NCBI GenBank assembly: GCA_001592805.2
Contig: CP051140.1
Location: forward strand, 2,357,501 to 2,421,500
Length of the DNA: 64,000 nucleotides
Direction of reading: 5' to 3'
Source: Peltaster fructicola
Lineage: Eukaryota > Ascomycota > Dothideomycetes
This document shows, one piece after another, positions 41,663 to 52,519 of the stretch. A program made the position numbers and the translations under genes. Position 1 is the stretch's first letter. Each line of letters opens with the position of its first letter. The notes beneath the pieces were generated by a model, which ran no database searches, was not told where the DNA came from, and saw only the letters and a list, made by a program, of their open reading frames with translations.

Positions 41663-43670
41663 CTAGTTGTGCTTCGTAGAGCGCTTGTTGATGGGCGCCC
41701 ACCCTCTGGACGAGGCCACGCTGCTTTCCTGCGGACTTGCCGCCGTGCGAACACGATCTTGCACTATGTTGAGTTTGCTGTCCTCGGTCCCAGGAACAGC
41801 TTTTACCGTTTCGATCTCGCCAAGATGCCTCTCGACGCCTAGGTTTGGTGTCGAACCTTCTAGTGGACTCGTTTGTGGGAAGGCATCGGCTCCAAAAGCA
41901 TGGATAGCGGCAGCAGTTTCAGGAGCGAACGAGAACGTCATGCTCTGACCTGATCGAGGTAGATAGCCAGCGGATGGGCCGACCTTGCCGTGCTCAGGGT
42001 GCGGTGTCTCGGTGGAGGCGGATCGAGAGAGCGAAGCGTTTCTTGCTGCTGCGGGACGTGGTTCTTCGACGCTAAGTGCGAGCTGTGCGAAGGTTGTCCC
42101 GGGAAATGATTGTTGTGTATAGTGTTCGGACGAGGGTGTGTAGGGAGTCGTACGAGATCTGTTGAGCTATTTCGTCGCTCATGCTCGGGTGTTTCATGGT
42201 CTCCCGACTGATGATAAAACATGGTAGAGGTTAAGTGGTCTGGCAAGCCCATCTGTCGCATCATCTGCTGGTGTGAAAGTTGCTGCTGCCGTATCATTTC
42301 CTCCTGTGCTTTGGCCTGTGCCTCTCTCCACTTCTCGACTCGAATCCTGTTGGCCTCGATCTGTGCAACATAGGAAAGACAGCGCCATGGAGGCTGGACT
42401 TTGTTGTTCTGGTTGATCAGGTGGTCAATCTGCATGTAAAGCAGACGGACAGCTTTGGCAAGCTTGAGTGGCAATACCGAGTTGGCCCGAAGGCAACCAG
42501 ATTCTACCACGGCGCGGAATGCTGAGATGGCACGACCCTCAGGAGTGTCAGACGGGTCTGGCAGCTGCATATGCTGTTGGTGTCTCTCTACGTCGAAGGG
42601 AGATTGCTTGTTACCTCCGGACGAAGGTCGCTGCATTTGTTGAGCAACCTGTTGAGCCAAGCGTTGTTGCGCCCACGAATTTAGGGCGTTCATGATGAAC
42701 TGGATGCCGTGGATTAGTGCTTGGTCTTCAAAACCCGGATGTATGAGCTCCTCGAGGTTGAGAGGGAGAGTGATCTGCTTCTCGTGCGTAGGAGCTTCAC
42801 CAAACATGGCTAGAAAGTTGTCCACCGGACTTTCTTCATCTAGCAGTGAGTTAGCATTGGTAAGCGTACTGACAAGATTGAGCTCACCATCCTCTTCAAC
42901 GGGTGACTGTGGTATGTGAGGAACACCACCAAAGTCTGTCAGAGCTGCTGACAAAGACTCGAGCTTCTTGATCATGACCGGTACCGGGTCTGGATCTCGT
43001 GCGCGGATGGCGGTCAAAGCGGGTGCCATCGACAAGGATGCGGAAGGAGGATGCCACTGAGGTTGAGGACGCTGATGTTGCTGAGGGATGTCCTGACGAT
43101 AGCGGTTGGCATTCTGCCACGCCTGTCTGTCTGATGTATGCTTAGCATTTGCGCGTTGTGGCGCTTTCGTTTTGCTGGAGACGTCTGCCAGTGGCTTGTC
43201 ATTATCGTCGTCAAGGACATAGTATGACATGAAGGCGCCATAGTCATCCTTCGTAGCCGTGGTTGCAGGACACCGAGTCTTTGGCTCGTCTGCGGCAATG
43301 ATATCAGAGTCGCATGACGAAAGGTCCGACGAGTATGGTGAGTGCGGCTTGACCAGACCTCGGTCTCTGCTCGGCCGTTCTTTGTAGGCGGTGCAGTGGT
43401 AGACTGTCGTGGCCTGGAGACAGTAATGGTATCTGGGTCGGTTGGTGCTGGATTTCGCACGCTGAGCTTCAGTCGTGGCCGCTTCTTGGGTTCGAGTGAT
43501 GATGTGGACGCACTGCGCTTCAGCGGTTTGGTGTTCTCCTTTGCAGGTGCATGGCTAACCACCATTCCACGTTCAGTGGCAAGCTTATATTTGGCGATCT
43601 TGGCACTAGACACTTTTGAAGTGAAATGGAAGACAGAGACTGACGGATTGAAGTGAGGGAGTTCCGGCAT
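41663..43670 (-). CDS. Large conserved-looking fungal protein, unknown function (gene structure unresolved)
   Basis: Start MPELPHFNPSVSVFHFTSKV at 43670; end 41663. The frame changes at least twice. The first change lies near 43330-43420, between a basic region (KRSASTSSLEPKKRPRLKLS) and the acidic SPYSSDLSSCDSDI region. The second lies near 42190-42080. The latter might be an intron (donor GTACGA at 42153, acceptor CACAG at 42083), but no branch site is evident there. The central part is clearest: LESLSAALTDFGGVPHIP, LHPGFEDQ-like (EELIHPGFEDQALIHGIQFI), GRAISAFRAVVESGCL, and a helix QIEANRIRVEKWREAQAK. The last part reads SASTETPHPEHGK, then SMTFSFAPETAAAIHAFGADAFP. I do not know the family. 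It is probably nuclear, given the basic patches. Confidence 0.55.
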
Positions 43671-44220
43671 GGTCTCGGTCGTGAAGATTCTCAAGCGTCG
43701 AGGAAGCTGGAATGGAGGAGGTCTGCCAAGACTTGTTGCCTGCAATATAGATCCGTTCCACGAAGACGCAAACAACAGGCGGTCGACAGATCCATACCAA
43801 GCTCTGCTTGCGTGTTCTTGTGAACTTGTCCGATGATCTTGATGGCAGATCGTGTTGCCGGCTGTGGTTGTGATGTCTGAAGAAGTGTTGCCTTTTCCTG
43901 GAGGAAAGGACCAAGTGGGCGCGTGGTGCCTCCCGAATCTGGCTAGCTATACAATGGACGCGCATTTCTTGGCATTCACGGTTTCCGCATCTCGGTACAG
44001 GAGTCACTGAAGACGCAAGAGCATAGCTAAACCCAGGTCACTGTGTCGTAGCGAGAATGATGTGATGTGATGCTCTGTATCGTGTTATATACGTAGCATC
44101 CTCAGACCACCAAGCATCAGGAAGACTGCGCAAATGCCAAGACTTGAGCTCGGGCCACTGCTTCCCATTTGGTCTGAACAGCTAGCTGGTAAGCTTGAGC
44201 ATCAGCGTTAGCTGTCAACA
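43671..44220. other. Divergent intergenic region (unknown protein / Swp1)
   Basis: Upstream region for both genes. An upstream in-frame ATG at 43775 would lengthen the minus-strand protein by 35 residues. Nothing else seen. Confidence 0.5.
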
Positions 44221-45216
44221 ATGACTACAACTTCGCGCACCATGAAGAACCACACAAGCATACGGTGTTTGCTGATCAGCTTGTTGACGACGGTCACTGC
44301 TGCGGCAAGTTGGACCTTTGACGATGGTCAGCTTTCAATTCGTGGAAAGAATGCTGCGGTTGACAGCGGAGTCAAAGAGAAGTGAGCATACAGCACAGCA
44401 ATGATACCACAACGACTCACGTAGCTCCAGGCTATCTGCTACCAAAGCGCTGTCCTCCAATGCTATAACACTGGCACCTTCAGATGCGCTCAAGATTACG
44501 CTCACAACCAAGGAAGGTTCCTCGACGAAGAAGCCGCACCAAGCCTTCCTGTCCTTGAGAGACACTACTACCGGACTCGAGGATGCATATGCGTTCAGTG
44601 TGAAAGAGAATGGAAAGGCAAAGCTGGAGATTGTGAGTGTTGCAACAGCAGAGGAAAGAGTGAGGATAAGCTGACATGGATTCTGAAGACACAGAAGGAC
44701 ATCCCGATTGCACTGCTTGCACAGTCACGATCTCTTGAAGCATCGGTCATCATCGCTTCCTTTGGCTCAGCAACACCATATAAGCAACACGTCTTCGATC
44801 TGTCTCCGTCGTTCGACAACAACTCGCCTGCGCCATCATCGGAAGCAGCGGAGCGTTTGAGCAAGAAGGATGAGATTCATCACATCTTCAAAGCTGACGC
44901 GCGGTCTCCACCACGCCTTGTCTCACTCGTATTCCTTCTTGCAGTCTTGGGAGCGCTTCCAGTACTACTTGCCGCCTGGGCTCTCCTCGGGGCCAACGTG
45001 GACCATGCATCAGCAGCATTTGGTGAGAACCCTGTGGCGCATGGGTTGTTCTTCGGTAGCATTCTTGCCATGGAGGGTGTGTTCTTCCTGTACTACACAA
45101 GCTGGAATCTGTTCCAGCTGCTGCCAGTCGCTGCCGTTGTTGGGCTCGTTGCCTACATCAGTGGCAGTCGAGGTTTGACTGAGGTTCAGGGACGGCGACT
45201 AGCTGGAAAGCGATGA
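44221..45216 (+). CDS. SWP1: Oligosaccharyltransferase subunit Swp1 / ribophorin II
   Basis: Membrane subunit of the ER oligosaccharyltransferase complex for N-glycosylation. Exons 44221-44381, 44425-44632 and 44689-45216 give 298 aa. A signal sequence (RCLLISLLTTVTAAAS) is followed by a luminal beta domain (WTFDDGQLSIRGKN, ALKITLTTKEG, KKPHQAFLSLRD, TTGLEDAYAFSVKENGKAKL). Three membrane segments follow in the C-terminal third: LVSLVFLLAVLGALPVLLAAW, VAHGLFFGSILAMEGVFFLY and LFQLLPVAAVVGLVAYISG. A second in-frame ATG at 44242 is an alternative start. The last intron could use either of two nearby acceptors; the first (AAG) keeps TQKDIPIALL. Confidence 0.88.
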
Positions 45217-46768
45217 TGTGAAAGCAGACACACATACACACACGCACACAGATCGAGGCCCAACGCGACTCACCGCGAAACTTTTACTAAATGAGAGTTG
45301 CATGTCGGAATGGTGTTGACTGCATGCGACTCATGCATCCCATTCACCGGCGACAATTGCTTGGACAGCTTGCGTCGTACTCATGGCCGGCTGATGATCG
45401 CTGTCTTCGGAGGTTTTCAGCAGGCTCACCAACACGCACAAGCTGTCAGGATGCCATACATCAGACTGGAAGACATGCTTGAGTTCAGATCGACGAGCAG
45501 CATGGGAAGTAGCACAAGCGAAAGGAGTGCCCTTCCTTACCAGAATATCATCAATTTGATCTCTAGGCACTTGCTTTTATGATAAAGTAGTCAAAAGGGA
45601 TCTGGTCTGGTCTGCCTTTGCCCCCAAAAAAGTCAATACGCGAGCGTGTCATGATTCAGACAGACCCTGCGTTTGCGCGAGTACGACTCTCTATCGGGAA
45701 GATCGAAATGTAACGATGAGCAACATGACGAGTGTGTTGTGCATTAGCGATGAACAAGAGGGGAAGCTGACACGTTGCGGGGATGGCGTAGAAGACAGCT
45801 GATTTGATTGTTGTAATAGCTGAGGCTCCATTGCGCGGATGTGAGGCGTATACTGCTGCATGATGCAGGAAGCACGCGCTCAATTGACTGATTCAAGTGA
45901 TCGCCACAATTCTTGATGAAACAGGATTGCAGTCCGCGCGTCAGGAAGGTTACGTACAAGGCGAAAAGCGTGTGGTGTCTCTGCTATCCATGCTTGGTAG
46001 CGTGGGGGGTTGAGAGGAGAGAGTAGTAAAGTAGGACGAGTCTATGTGTCTCGCTTGGTTAATCCATACAGGCAAGAAGTACGTACATATGTCAATTCAC
46101 GTGGTGTAGGAAGATTCTTCCCTGTGGTCTTCCTGGTCAGCGCAGATTGGGCTCAACCGATCGATCGTGCTGATCAACGACCAGGAGAACGACAATATGG
46201 CTCCCAGCCATCGTCCTGTGTGATACGAGACGTATAGATGGGAACAGCCTGGCACTGCTGCTCCTGGCTGGACTGCACTCCACGCACTGCTCGACGTAAT
46301 ATTAATATTCAGCCTCGAATCGTAGTAGTGATGTGACCTGGTCTGATCGCATACGCTTACTCCTTCTCACCCAATCTCAGCACCACATCCGATGGTGATG
46401 ATCTATTTTCTGCCGCAAAGAATGTGGAGTGCAAGGCAACATAGCGTGGGGAGGACTATGCAAACGATGACTGACGACCGGTTACTTGTGTGTATGATTG
46501 GTACTTTGTTGACGTTAGCCTGCTCGATGCATATCATCGCCATGAGGCCGTTGACCCACCAGTCCTCCTCATGTGACTGACTTGCTCGACCTGGTGAATG
46601 AAGCCGAATCCCTTATATAACCGCGCATAGAGCCTCAGCTGACATAGTCACCTTCTCGTCATCGTTTGCTTTCCTTTGCTTTCTCTTCAGTTCTTGTTTG
46701 CTTGCTTGCTTGCTTGCTCGCTTGCTTGGCCAAACAACAACCACAGCAACAACACCAACGACAACAAC
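45217..46768. other. 1.5 kb region without a supported gene
   Basis: It holds a CA-rich 3' flank after SWP1 (45230-45250), an imperfect (TTGC)n run at about 46695-46728, and a CAA-rich, unstructured-looking leader from 46735 to the next start codon. No coding sequence recognised. Confidence 0.5.
46695..46728 (+). repeat. (TTGC)n tetranucleotide repeat
   Basis: Imperfect run of TTGC/TTGC/TCGC units in the presumed leader of the acetyltransferase gene. Confidence 0.85.
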
Positions 46769-47821
46769 ATGCTCGGGTACCAGACTCAGAGCCAAGGCAG
46801 TACTGCTGGTTTGACCTTGTTTGCAACGCAAAACTATCCATATGCATTACCTGTCCAGCGTTTGTTGCCAGCCGAGTCGGATAGCATACACTGGAGTGAT
46901 GCCTCGTCCTTGAGATCTCAAGAATTGTCCTCATGGGCCTCCTCTCTGAGACAATACACCCAGGACATCGGAGTGATGGAGAAGCCGGTACGACAGCCCA
47001 TGGCGGCAACGACAGCCGAACCAGCAGATCTCTCACGTCTAGTTGACATCGAGTTCGCTGCCTTTCGTGATGAGCACATCAATCATCACCTGTCGTACCG
47101 AGATGGCACGGATCCATCACATGTCAGACGGACCTTGCAATCGTACCGGAAGTACATGAACAATCTTCGTTCTGTCCCACCAGAGCAGGGCCAGAGAGCA
47201 CCAAAAGCGAGCCTGGCTCCAAGGCCGCGCTCAGATTCTGCCTGTGAGAATTCTCTAGGCTTCAGATTCCGCAAGGTTGAATCACCACTCGGTGGCGAGA
47301 TCATTGCTTTCTGCAAGTCCGAGATGACTGAGATGACGCCTGAAGAACTTGATACTCCTCTCGATGCTGGCCACGAGGGAGAACCACAGATGAATCGTGA
47401 CTGGTTCGCACTGAACGAGCGCTATCATCGGGAATACTGTGGCACACGTAAACACTGCTGTAAGTACTTGGTCTGGATTTTGTTCCTCCGTCAGGATCGT
47501 TTCGCTAATCAGTTGCTAGATTTTGGCATGCTAGCAACACACCCGGATCACCAGCACCAAGGCGCTGCAACGATGCTGATGGACGAGCTTGTAGCTGAAG
47601 CCGATCGATTAGGCGTTGAGATCTACTGTGAAGCCACTAGCGCTGGGCGTCCTTTGTATGAGAAGTACGGCTTCGTTGCCGTCAAGGAGATTGAATTCGC
47701 AACTGCTGACTACGGCCTCTCTCTTGGCGAAGAACGCCAGACTGTAATGGTTCGGGGAGCACTCCGAGATGGCCGACGATGCAAGGTGGAAAGCTTTGAA
47801 GATAGAGTGAGGTCTCTGTAA
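46769..47821 (+). CDS. GNAT family N-acetyltransferase
   Basis: Acetyl-CoA-dependent transferase of unknown substrate. Exons 46769-47459 and 47520-47821 give 330 aa. The N-terminal 100 residues are probably linker. The GNAT core begins ADLSRLVDIEFAAFRDEH. GMLATHPDHQHQGAATMLM is the acetyl-CoA-binding motif A (Q/RxxGxG/A type). IYCEATSAGRPLYEKYGFV is motif B. The 60-nt intron (donor GTAAGT, branch CGCTAAT, acceptor GCTAG) is a multiple of three with no stop, so it can be read through. Removing it gives HCYFGMLATHP, typical of fungal GNATs. The start at 46769 follows a CAA-rich leader; Met at 46977 is an alternative. Confidence 0.8.
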   Translation: MLGYQTQSQGSTAGLTLFATQNYPYALPVQRLLPAESDSIHWSDASSLRSQELSSWASSLRQYTQDIGVMEKPVRQPMAATTAEPADLSRLVDIEFAAFRDEHINHHLSYRDGTDPSHVRRTLQSYRKYMNNLRSVPPEQGQRAPKASLAPRPRSDSACENSLGFRFRKVESPLGGEIIAFCKSEMTEMTPEELDTPLDAGHEGEPQMNRDWFALNERYHREYCGTRKHCCKYLVWILFLRQDRFANQLLDFGMLATHPDHQHQGAATMLMDELVAEADRLGVEIYCEATSAGRPLYEKYGFVAVKEIEFATADYGLSLGEERQTVMVRGALRDGRRCKVESFEDRVRSL

Positions 47822-47842
47822 TAAAAGTGGCTTGAGAGGCTC

Positions 47843-49434
47843 TCAGGGCTTGTCTGGTACTTCGATCGCTTCGATCATCCGGACTTTTGACTTTCCAAGG
47901 CGTACGATCAAGGATTTGGTGTCAAGGAAACTCGGTATCTGTGCAGGCGTTTCGGTACGAACCTGCATGAACTTTGTAGCGTTAATCACGTACAAACCTC
48001 CATTCTTGATCATGCGACTTCCTTCTGATATCGTCGAGACCAGTCCTGCGTGGTGAAGCAGCTTGGGGAATGTCGACTGTGCTATAAGTGTTTCAGGCAG
48101 ACGTATGGCCTCCGAGAGCTGTAACGGTGAAGACTCCGACAGCTCTCTAATCGACTTGTGCATGTTGGCGGTCTTGACGGCTTGCTCGGCTCCATGTACT
48201 AGCTCACACACTTCGGATGCAAGAAGATGCTGTGCCTGCCGCCTGGCCGGAGTCTGGCCATGCTGCGCCACAGTCTCCTCGATAGACTCCGCTGGGACCA
48301 AGGTAAATAGCTTCAGGTATTGCTCGACATCTGTGTCAGGTGTGCGTAGGAGGAACTAAAAGATATTAGTGCAGCCACCCCTTTATCGGATGGCTTACTC
48401 ACGGCGTAGAGGTCGAAGGGAGAAGTCATGCTTCCGTCAAGCCACACTGCGTTGCCGGCACTCTTGCCAAACTTCTGGCCGCTCGAGGTCGTCAAGAGCG
48501 GAGTTGTCATTCCCATCGGTGTAGCATCTTTGCTCAGCGTGCTCCGTGCTGCATGACTTTCATCACTTTGCACGCAATGCTTGATCGTTTCTATACCAGC
48601 AATGATATTGCCGTACTGATCACTGCCACCAATCTGGACTTGGACGTTGTGATGCTGGTACATGTGCCACCAATCCCATCCCTGTAACAATGGATACGTG
48701 AACTCTGCGAATGACATACCATCGCCTTTCTCCATCTTGTTCTTGACACTTGTGGGTGTAAGTTCAAAGTTCGTGTTCACACTGAACACTACTCACGTAT
48801 CCCTGCCGAGCATTGCGCCAATCCTCATGCCACTGCCTAGTATCCTCAAAAACTCGATGATGTTCAAGCTTTGTAGCCATTCTGCGTTGTTAAGCAGTGT
48901 TCGTTTGCCTGACTGCGTATAGCCATGACGTCGCCCGTATGCTTCAGCTCTTTCCCAGATCTGACAGACTTGTCTGTGAAGTGATTCGGCATTGGTCGAT
49001 TGCGTCGATTGATCCGTCTTCGTACGCGAGACTAGGCGACCAGCAGGATCTCCGACTTGTGCAGTTGCGCCTCCGATGAGAGATATGGCGTGATGGCCAT
49101 GATTGTAAAGCCAGAAGAGGACCATCAATGGAAGTAAATGCCCGAGATGCAAAGATGGCGCTGTCGGGTCAATGCCCGCATAAAAGCCAACTTGTCGCTG
49201 TTGCAGCACATGCCTGAGGTGCTCTCGATCGCTATAACGTGTGTTCAGTCTGTGTATCTGGCGATCTTGATGAAGCATTCCCTACCCAGCGATGTCCTTG
49301 ATCAGACCTCTTTGCACAAGCACCGCAAGGACATCATGCGGAGCTGCAGAGTTCAGGCTGCGGTATGCGTGCTTGGCATGGAAGGCAACGGTAGCATGCA
49401 GCCGCGTGCGAGTCACCTTATTGACGAAGAGCAT
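47843..49434 (-). CDS. MSY1: Mitochondrial tyrosyl-tRNA synthetase
   Basis: Charges mitochondrial tRNA-Tyr. Exons 49434-49286, 49231-48797, 48748-48403 and 48355-47843 give 480 aa. The N-terminus is a mitochondrial presequence rich in Arg/Lys/Thr ([19 protein letters not shown]). Catalytic landmarks: [20 protein letters not shown] with the HIGH-type [29 protein letters not shown], and [16 protein letters not shown] with the KFGKS loop (KMSKS equivalent). The C-terminal anticodon-binding/S4-like region ends with [15 protein letters not shown]. Introns are about 48-55 nt with GT...AG. The gene converges with the GNAT gene, with 21 bp between stop codons. Confidence 0.93.
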
Positions 49435-49656
49435 GTATGGTGTTCGGAAGAGGTGTTGATCATGAGTGAGCTGCCAGTACTTTTTGACCTGTCCTCGGAA
49501 GCAATCCCGCATGGACCTTCCCTCGTGAGCTGCAGGACATTCACATCACATCAGATCAAGCAAACCTTCACCACTACCAAGCTATCCTTCCAATGAGTCA
49601 TAATGTCATGCGCTCTATACACATGCCAACTAATCTACTGTGAAGCATGACAACAA

Positions 49657-50787
49657 TCAAGCCTTTTCTTCGCTTTCGCCAGCATCCAACCTACGTCTCT
49701 CGGCATGAGACTTCGCATAGAGACTGCTGTCACTAAGTTCTTTACCGATAGAACTCATCAGATTACCACCAGAGTGAGGTAAGTGTTCAGGATCCTTGCC
49801 AATGATGGTCGAAGAGTCGCTCCTCTGTTGCGAGCGATGCATGGGTCCTCCAGCTTCCAAAGCTGTAGCGAGGCTGCCAATGTTGAAGTCGATCTCAACG
49901 TCATCTTCACCGGTCAAGTAGAGATACCAATAAGCCACTCCCACGAAGAATCCTCCACCTGCATGTCTGTTAGACATGTTGATCAAGTCACTCAAGTACT
50001 CACCAACGATGTTACCAAGTAAGGTCGGAATGAGAGACTTCCAGATGTAGTAACCAACACTGAACGGAGCGCCGCACCAGATTCCGAGAGGCATAAAGAA
50101 CATATTAGCAACAACATGGTCCAAGGCGAGACCAACGAATGTCATGGTAGGGAACCAGATCGCTAGTATCTTGCCTGAAGTGTCTCGAGCAGAAATGCTC
50201 AAGAACACTGCCATACACACAAGCCAGTTCGCGCCAATGGCCCGTAGAAAGATCTGGTGCCACTGAGGATTCACAGCTTTCTGGACAGCCAAGTTGACGG
50301 CTGCATTCCTGTATGCTGAAGTCTCCTCGAAGACGCCGCCGTAACCCATTAGAATGCAGACGAAGAACAAGGAACCTCCCAGGTTGCCAAAGAACGAAAT
50401 GACCCAGCTCTTTATAAGATCGACGATTGTGATGCGGCGATGGCAAAAGGCGACGGTCATGAACATGATATTCGAAGTGAAAAGATCCGCGCCAGTCAGC
50501 ACGATCATAACGAGGCCTACACGAGTTGTCAGCTCATTCTTCGCTGTCTGATAATCGTTCGTCCTACCTATCGGGAACATCGAAGCTCCAATCATCCTGA
50601 TCAATCCGGGTGCATTGTCTTGAAACCACGGAGCAGCGTTAGTTGACACCAGTATGGCGCAGCCAAATCCAAGAAGTGGCCCTGTCATGAACGAATTGAC
50701 AAACAGCTTATCCAGCCTCATGAATGCCTTCTTGGTGCCGATACGAGCCATCAGCTCCACGGACTGCTGGGTTGTGAACGCGTCCAT
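49657..50787 (-). CDS. Formate/nitrite transporter family channel (NitA-like)
   Basis: Pentameric FNT channel for small monovalent anions; fungal members take up nitrite or formate. Exons 50787-50568, 50516-50004 and 49958-49657 give 344 aa. Six membrane segments are visible, starting with FVNSFMTGPLLGFGCAILVS. Others include FPIGLVMIVLTGADLFTSN across intron 1 and GANWLVCMAVFLSISARDT. GNIVGGGFFVGVAYWYLYLT follows intron 2. Both introns (51 and 45 nt) are multiples of three and lack stops, so the unspliced frame looks intact, but it inserts polar residues into membrane segments. Two AGATAA sites lie upstream, fitting GATA-type nitrogen control (inference). Divergent from the PBDC1-like gene. 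Confidence 0.9.
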   Translation of the reverse strand: MDAFTTQQSVELMARIGTKKAFMRLDKLFVNSFMTGPLLGFGCAILVSTNAAPWFQDNAPGLIRMIGASMFPIGRTNDYQTAKNELTTRVGLVMIVLTGADLFTSNIMFMTVAFCHRRITIVDLIKSWVISFFGNLGGSLFFVCILMGYGGVFEETSAYRNAAVNLAVQKAVNPQWHQIFLRAIGANWLVCMAVFLSISARDTSGKILAIWFPTMTFVGLALDHVVANMFFMPLGIWCGAPFSVGYYIWKSLIPTLLGNIVGEYLSDLINMSNRHAGGGFFVGVAYWYLYLTGEDDVEIDFNIGSLATALEAGGPMHRSQQRSDSSTIIGKDPEHLPHSGGNLMSSIGKELSDSSLYAKSHAERRRLDAGESEEKA

Positions 50788-51046
50788 GATTCCGGAGGTT
50801 CAGCAATATCAAAGACAGGAAGAAAAGATGAGCAGAGCAAACAAAGAGACCACGGAGAGCATCATGTACTCTATGGTATTCGTGCATAGCCGCGACTATC
50901 AGGATCCTTCCCAATGGAAGACCAGTACCACCACGTTGATCGATCCGACGAACTCCCATCACCGATGAAAGTGTATCGATCTTGCGTCTGATGACGCAGA
51001 GAGGGATTGTGCGTCGCTATACTGGTGTGCGCGCAAAGCTAAGTTC

Positions 51047-51102
51047 TTATCTAGAGGCAGTTTGGCCCGGTGCCTCGTGGGTCGTCTAATAAGTCCTTAT
51101 CT
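51047..51102 (-). promoter_or_regulatory. Two AGATAA (GATA-factor) sites, 50 bp apart
   Basis: AGATAA occurs on the minus strand at 51052-51047 and 51102-51097, 260-315 nt upstream of the formate/nitrite transporter start. HGATAR is the AreA/Nit2 consensus, and nitrite transporters are nitrogen-regulated in other fungi. Two 6-mers can also occur by chance. Confidence 0.4.
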
Positions 51103-51505
51103 TTGACCTCTCAACTGTCTCGATCGTACCAATGCCAGATGCTCGGGGGAGCTTTCGGTATGGATCAAGACACTCCTAGCCCTGTCAAGGGATCGTAGTT
51201 GACAGGGCTTGCTCGGCGGATCGCATAGCAGCTTAGCAGTAGTGTCTACACGCTCGGAGAAGCTGTACTCTGTGTGTGTGATGGCAGAAATGGCGGCACT
51301 GCGCTGTGATGTCATTTGCTTTCACGTGCGAAGAATTTGACTTGTCCCACAACCACTTACACCTCTCGACAAGAACGCAATCGAGGCATTCACACGGAGC
51401 AGCATCTTTGACGATCGCAGCTGTTGGTGAACACCTGTGACGAGAACTAAAAGCTCCGCAACTCGTTTTCGCTCCCTCCATCGTCATATATCTACACGAC
51501 AAGAC

Positions 51506-52130
51506 ATGTCTCTCACTGCGCCAGGAGGTCCCATCAACCCTGAACATGCGGACAACTTTGAAGAGATCGAGAAGCAGTTCGCTGTCAAGGCTGTAGCACA
51601 TATGACAGTACGATCTCGCATATCCTATTACCTAACGTAACGAAGACTGACACACTGTAGACATACTGGTCAATCCTCGAGAAAATACCTGGCTCCAAGC
51701 TGAAACTCACCAAGTTCGACGATGAGATATATGACCACTTCAAGAAGACCTTCCCGGACTTCGACCTGAAAGCCACCATCAACGAGGATGAGATGAAGAG
51801 CAAGCAAGGCAAGGAACAATGGCGGGAGTTCATAAACAGCTACGAAAAAAAGATTGAGGACTTCAATTTTGGCACCATAGTACGCTCGAATCCAGCATTT
51901 GAGTATGGAGAGAAAGAGAGCATCTTTGGTGAGTATAACCTTGGTGTGCTATCTGTCTCACCCTGATCGCGTATAGTCGTACGCATGCAGTTCTATGCCC
52001 TGGAGATTGCGAGGTACGCACAATCCTCCCCATCCACTTTTCGCTTTGCTCATCATGATGCAGAAATCGCGAAGGCCTGAACGACTGGATCTACGAGCAG
52101 AACCTGACCGCCAACGAAGCTCAGGCATGA
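51506..52130 (+). CDS. PBDC1 / YPL225W-like protein
   Basis: Small cytosolic protein related to yeast YPL225W and human PBDC1, described as a chaperone for newly made eEF1A (established for yeast). Exons 51506-51607, 51661-51928, 51977-52013 (37 nt) and 52064-52130 give 157 aa. Conserved blocks are EEIEKQFAVKAVAHM, TKFDDEIYDHFKKTFPDF, NEDEMKSKQGKEQWREFIN, EKKIEDFNFGTIVR and, across two introns, FVVRMQFYALEIARNREGLND. Introns are 48-53 nt (donors GTACGA, GTGAGT, GTACGC). Despite the polysaccharide-biosynthesis name of the domain, there is no glycan enzyme here. Confidence 0.88.
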
Positions 52131-52519
52131 TCCAGAGTGCTCTCCTGTTCGATTGTTGGACGCCTGCCGACATATATCAGAACGGTCGTTTGAAGCCATC
52201 AGGTCGATGTTAGCTTACCGCGATCTTGGCGGAAGCGTCAAAACTGTCCTCTGACGACCTTGATGATATCACGAGTAATTAGGACTATTTGTGGGCACAT
52301 TATGCGTGGAGTATGATGAGCGAAGAATGTAGATCTGCAGAAATGGAGGGCGATCGACTACATTCCTGCAAAGTACAATACTAAGGACGATCATACATCC
52401 TGGACAAAGCACCAGTCCGTCATACACCACATCAGAGACAAGCAGATGCACATGTTGTTAGCACCCAGTCCTCCACCGCCCACATCAGTGCGTCCCATGG
52501 CGTTGTCTAACGCATCTTC
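52131..52519. other. Intergenic region upstream of the ABC transporter
   Basis: No gene seen; presumably the ABC transporter promoter and leader. Confidence 0.5.

Noticed and set aside
42083-42153. Intron as a sure explanation for the frame change in the 41.7-43.7 kb gene
   Set aside because: Ends are GT...AG and the length restores frame, but no branch site is seen and the segment itself translates sensibly in the next frame; left unresolved.
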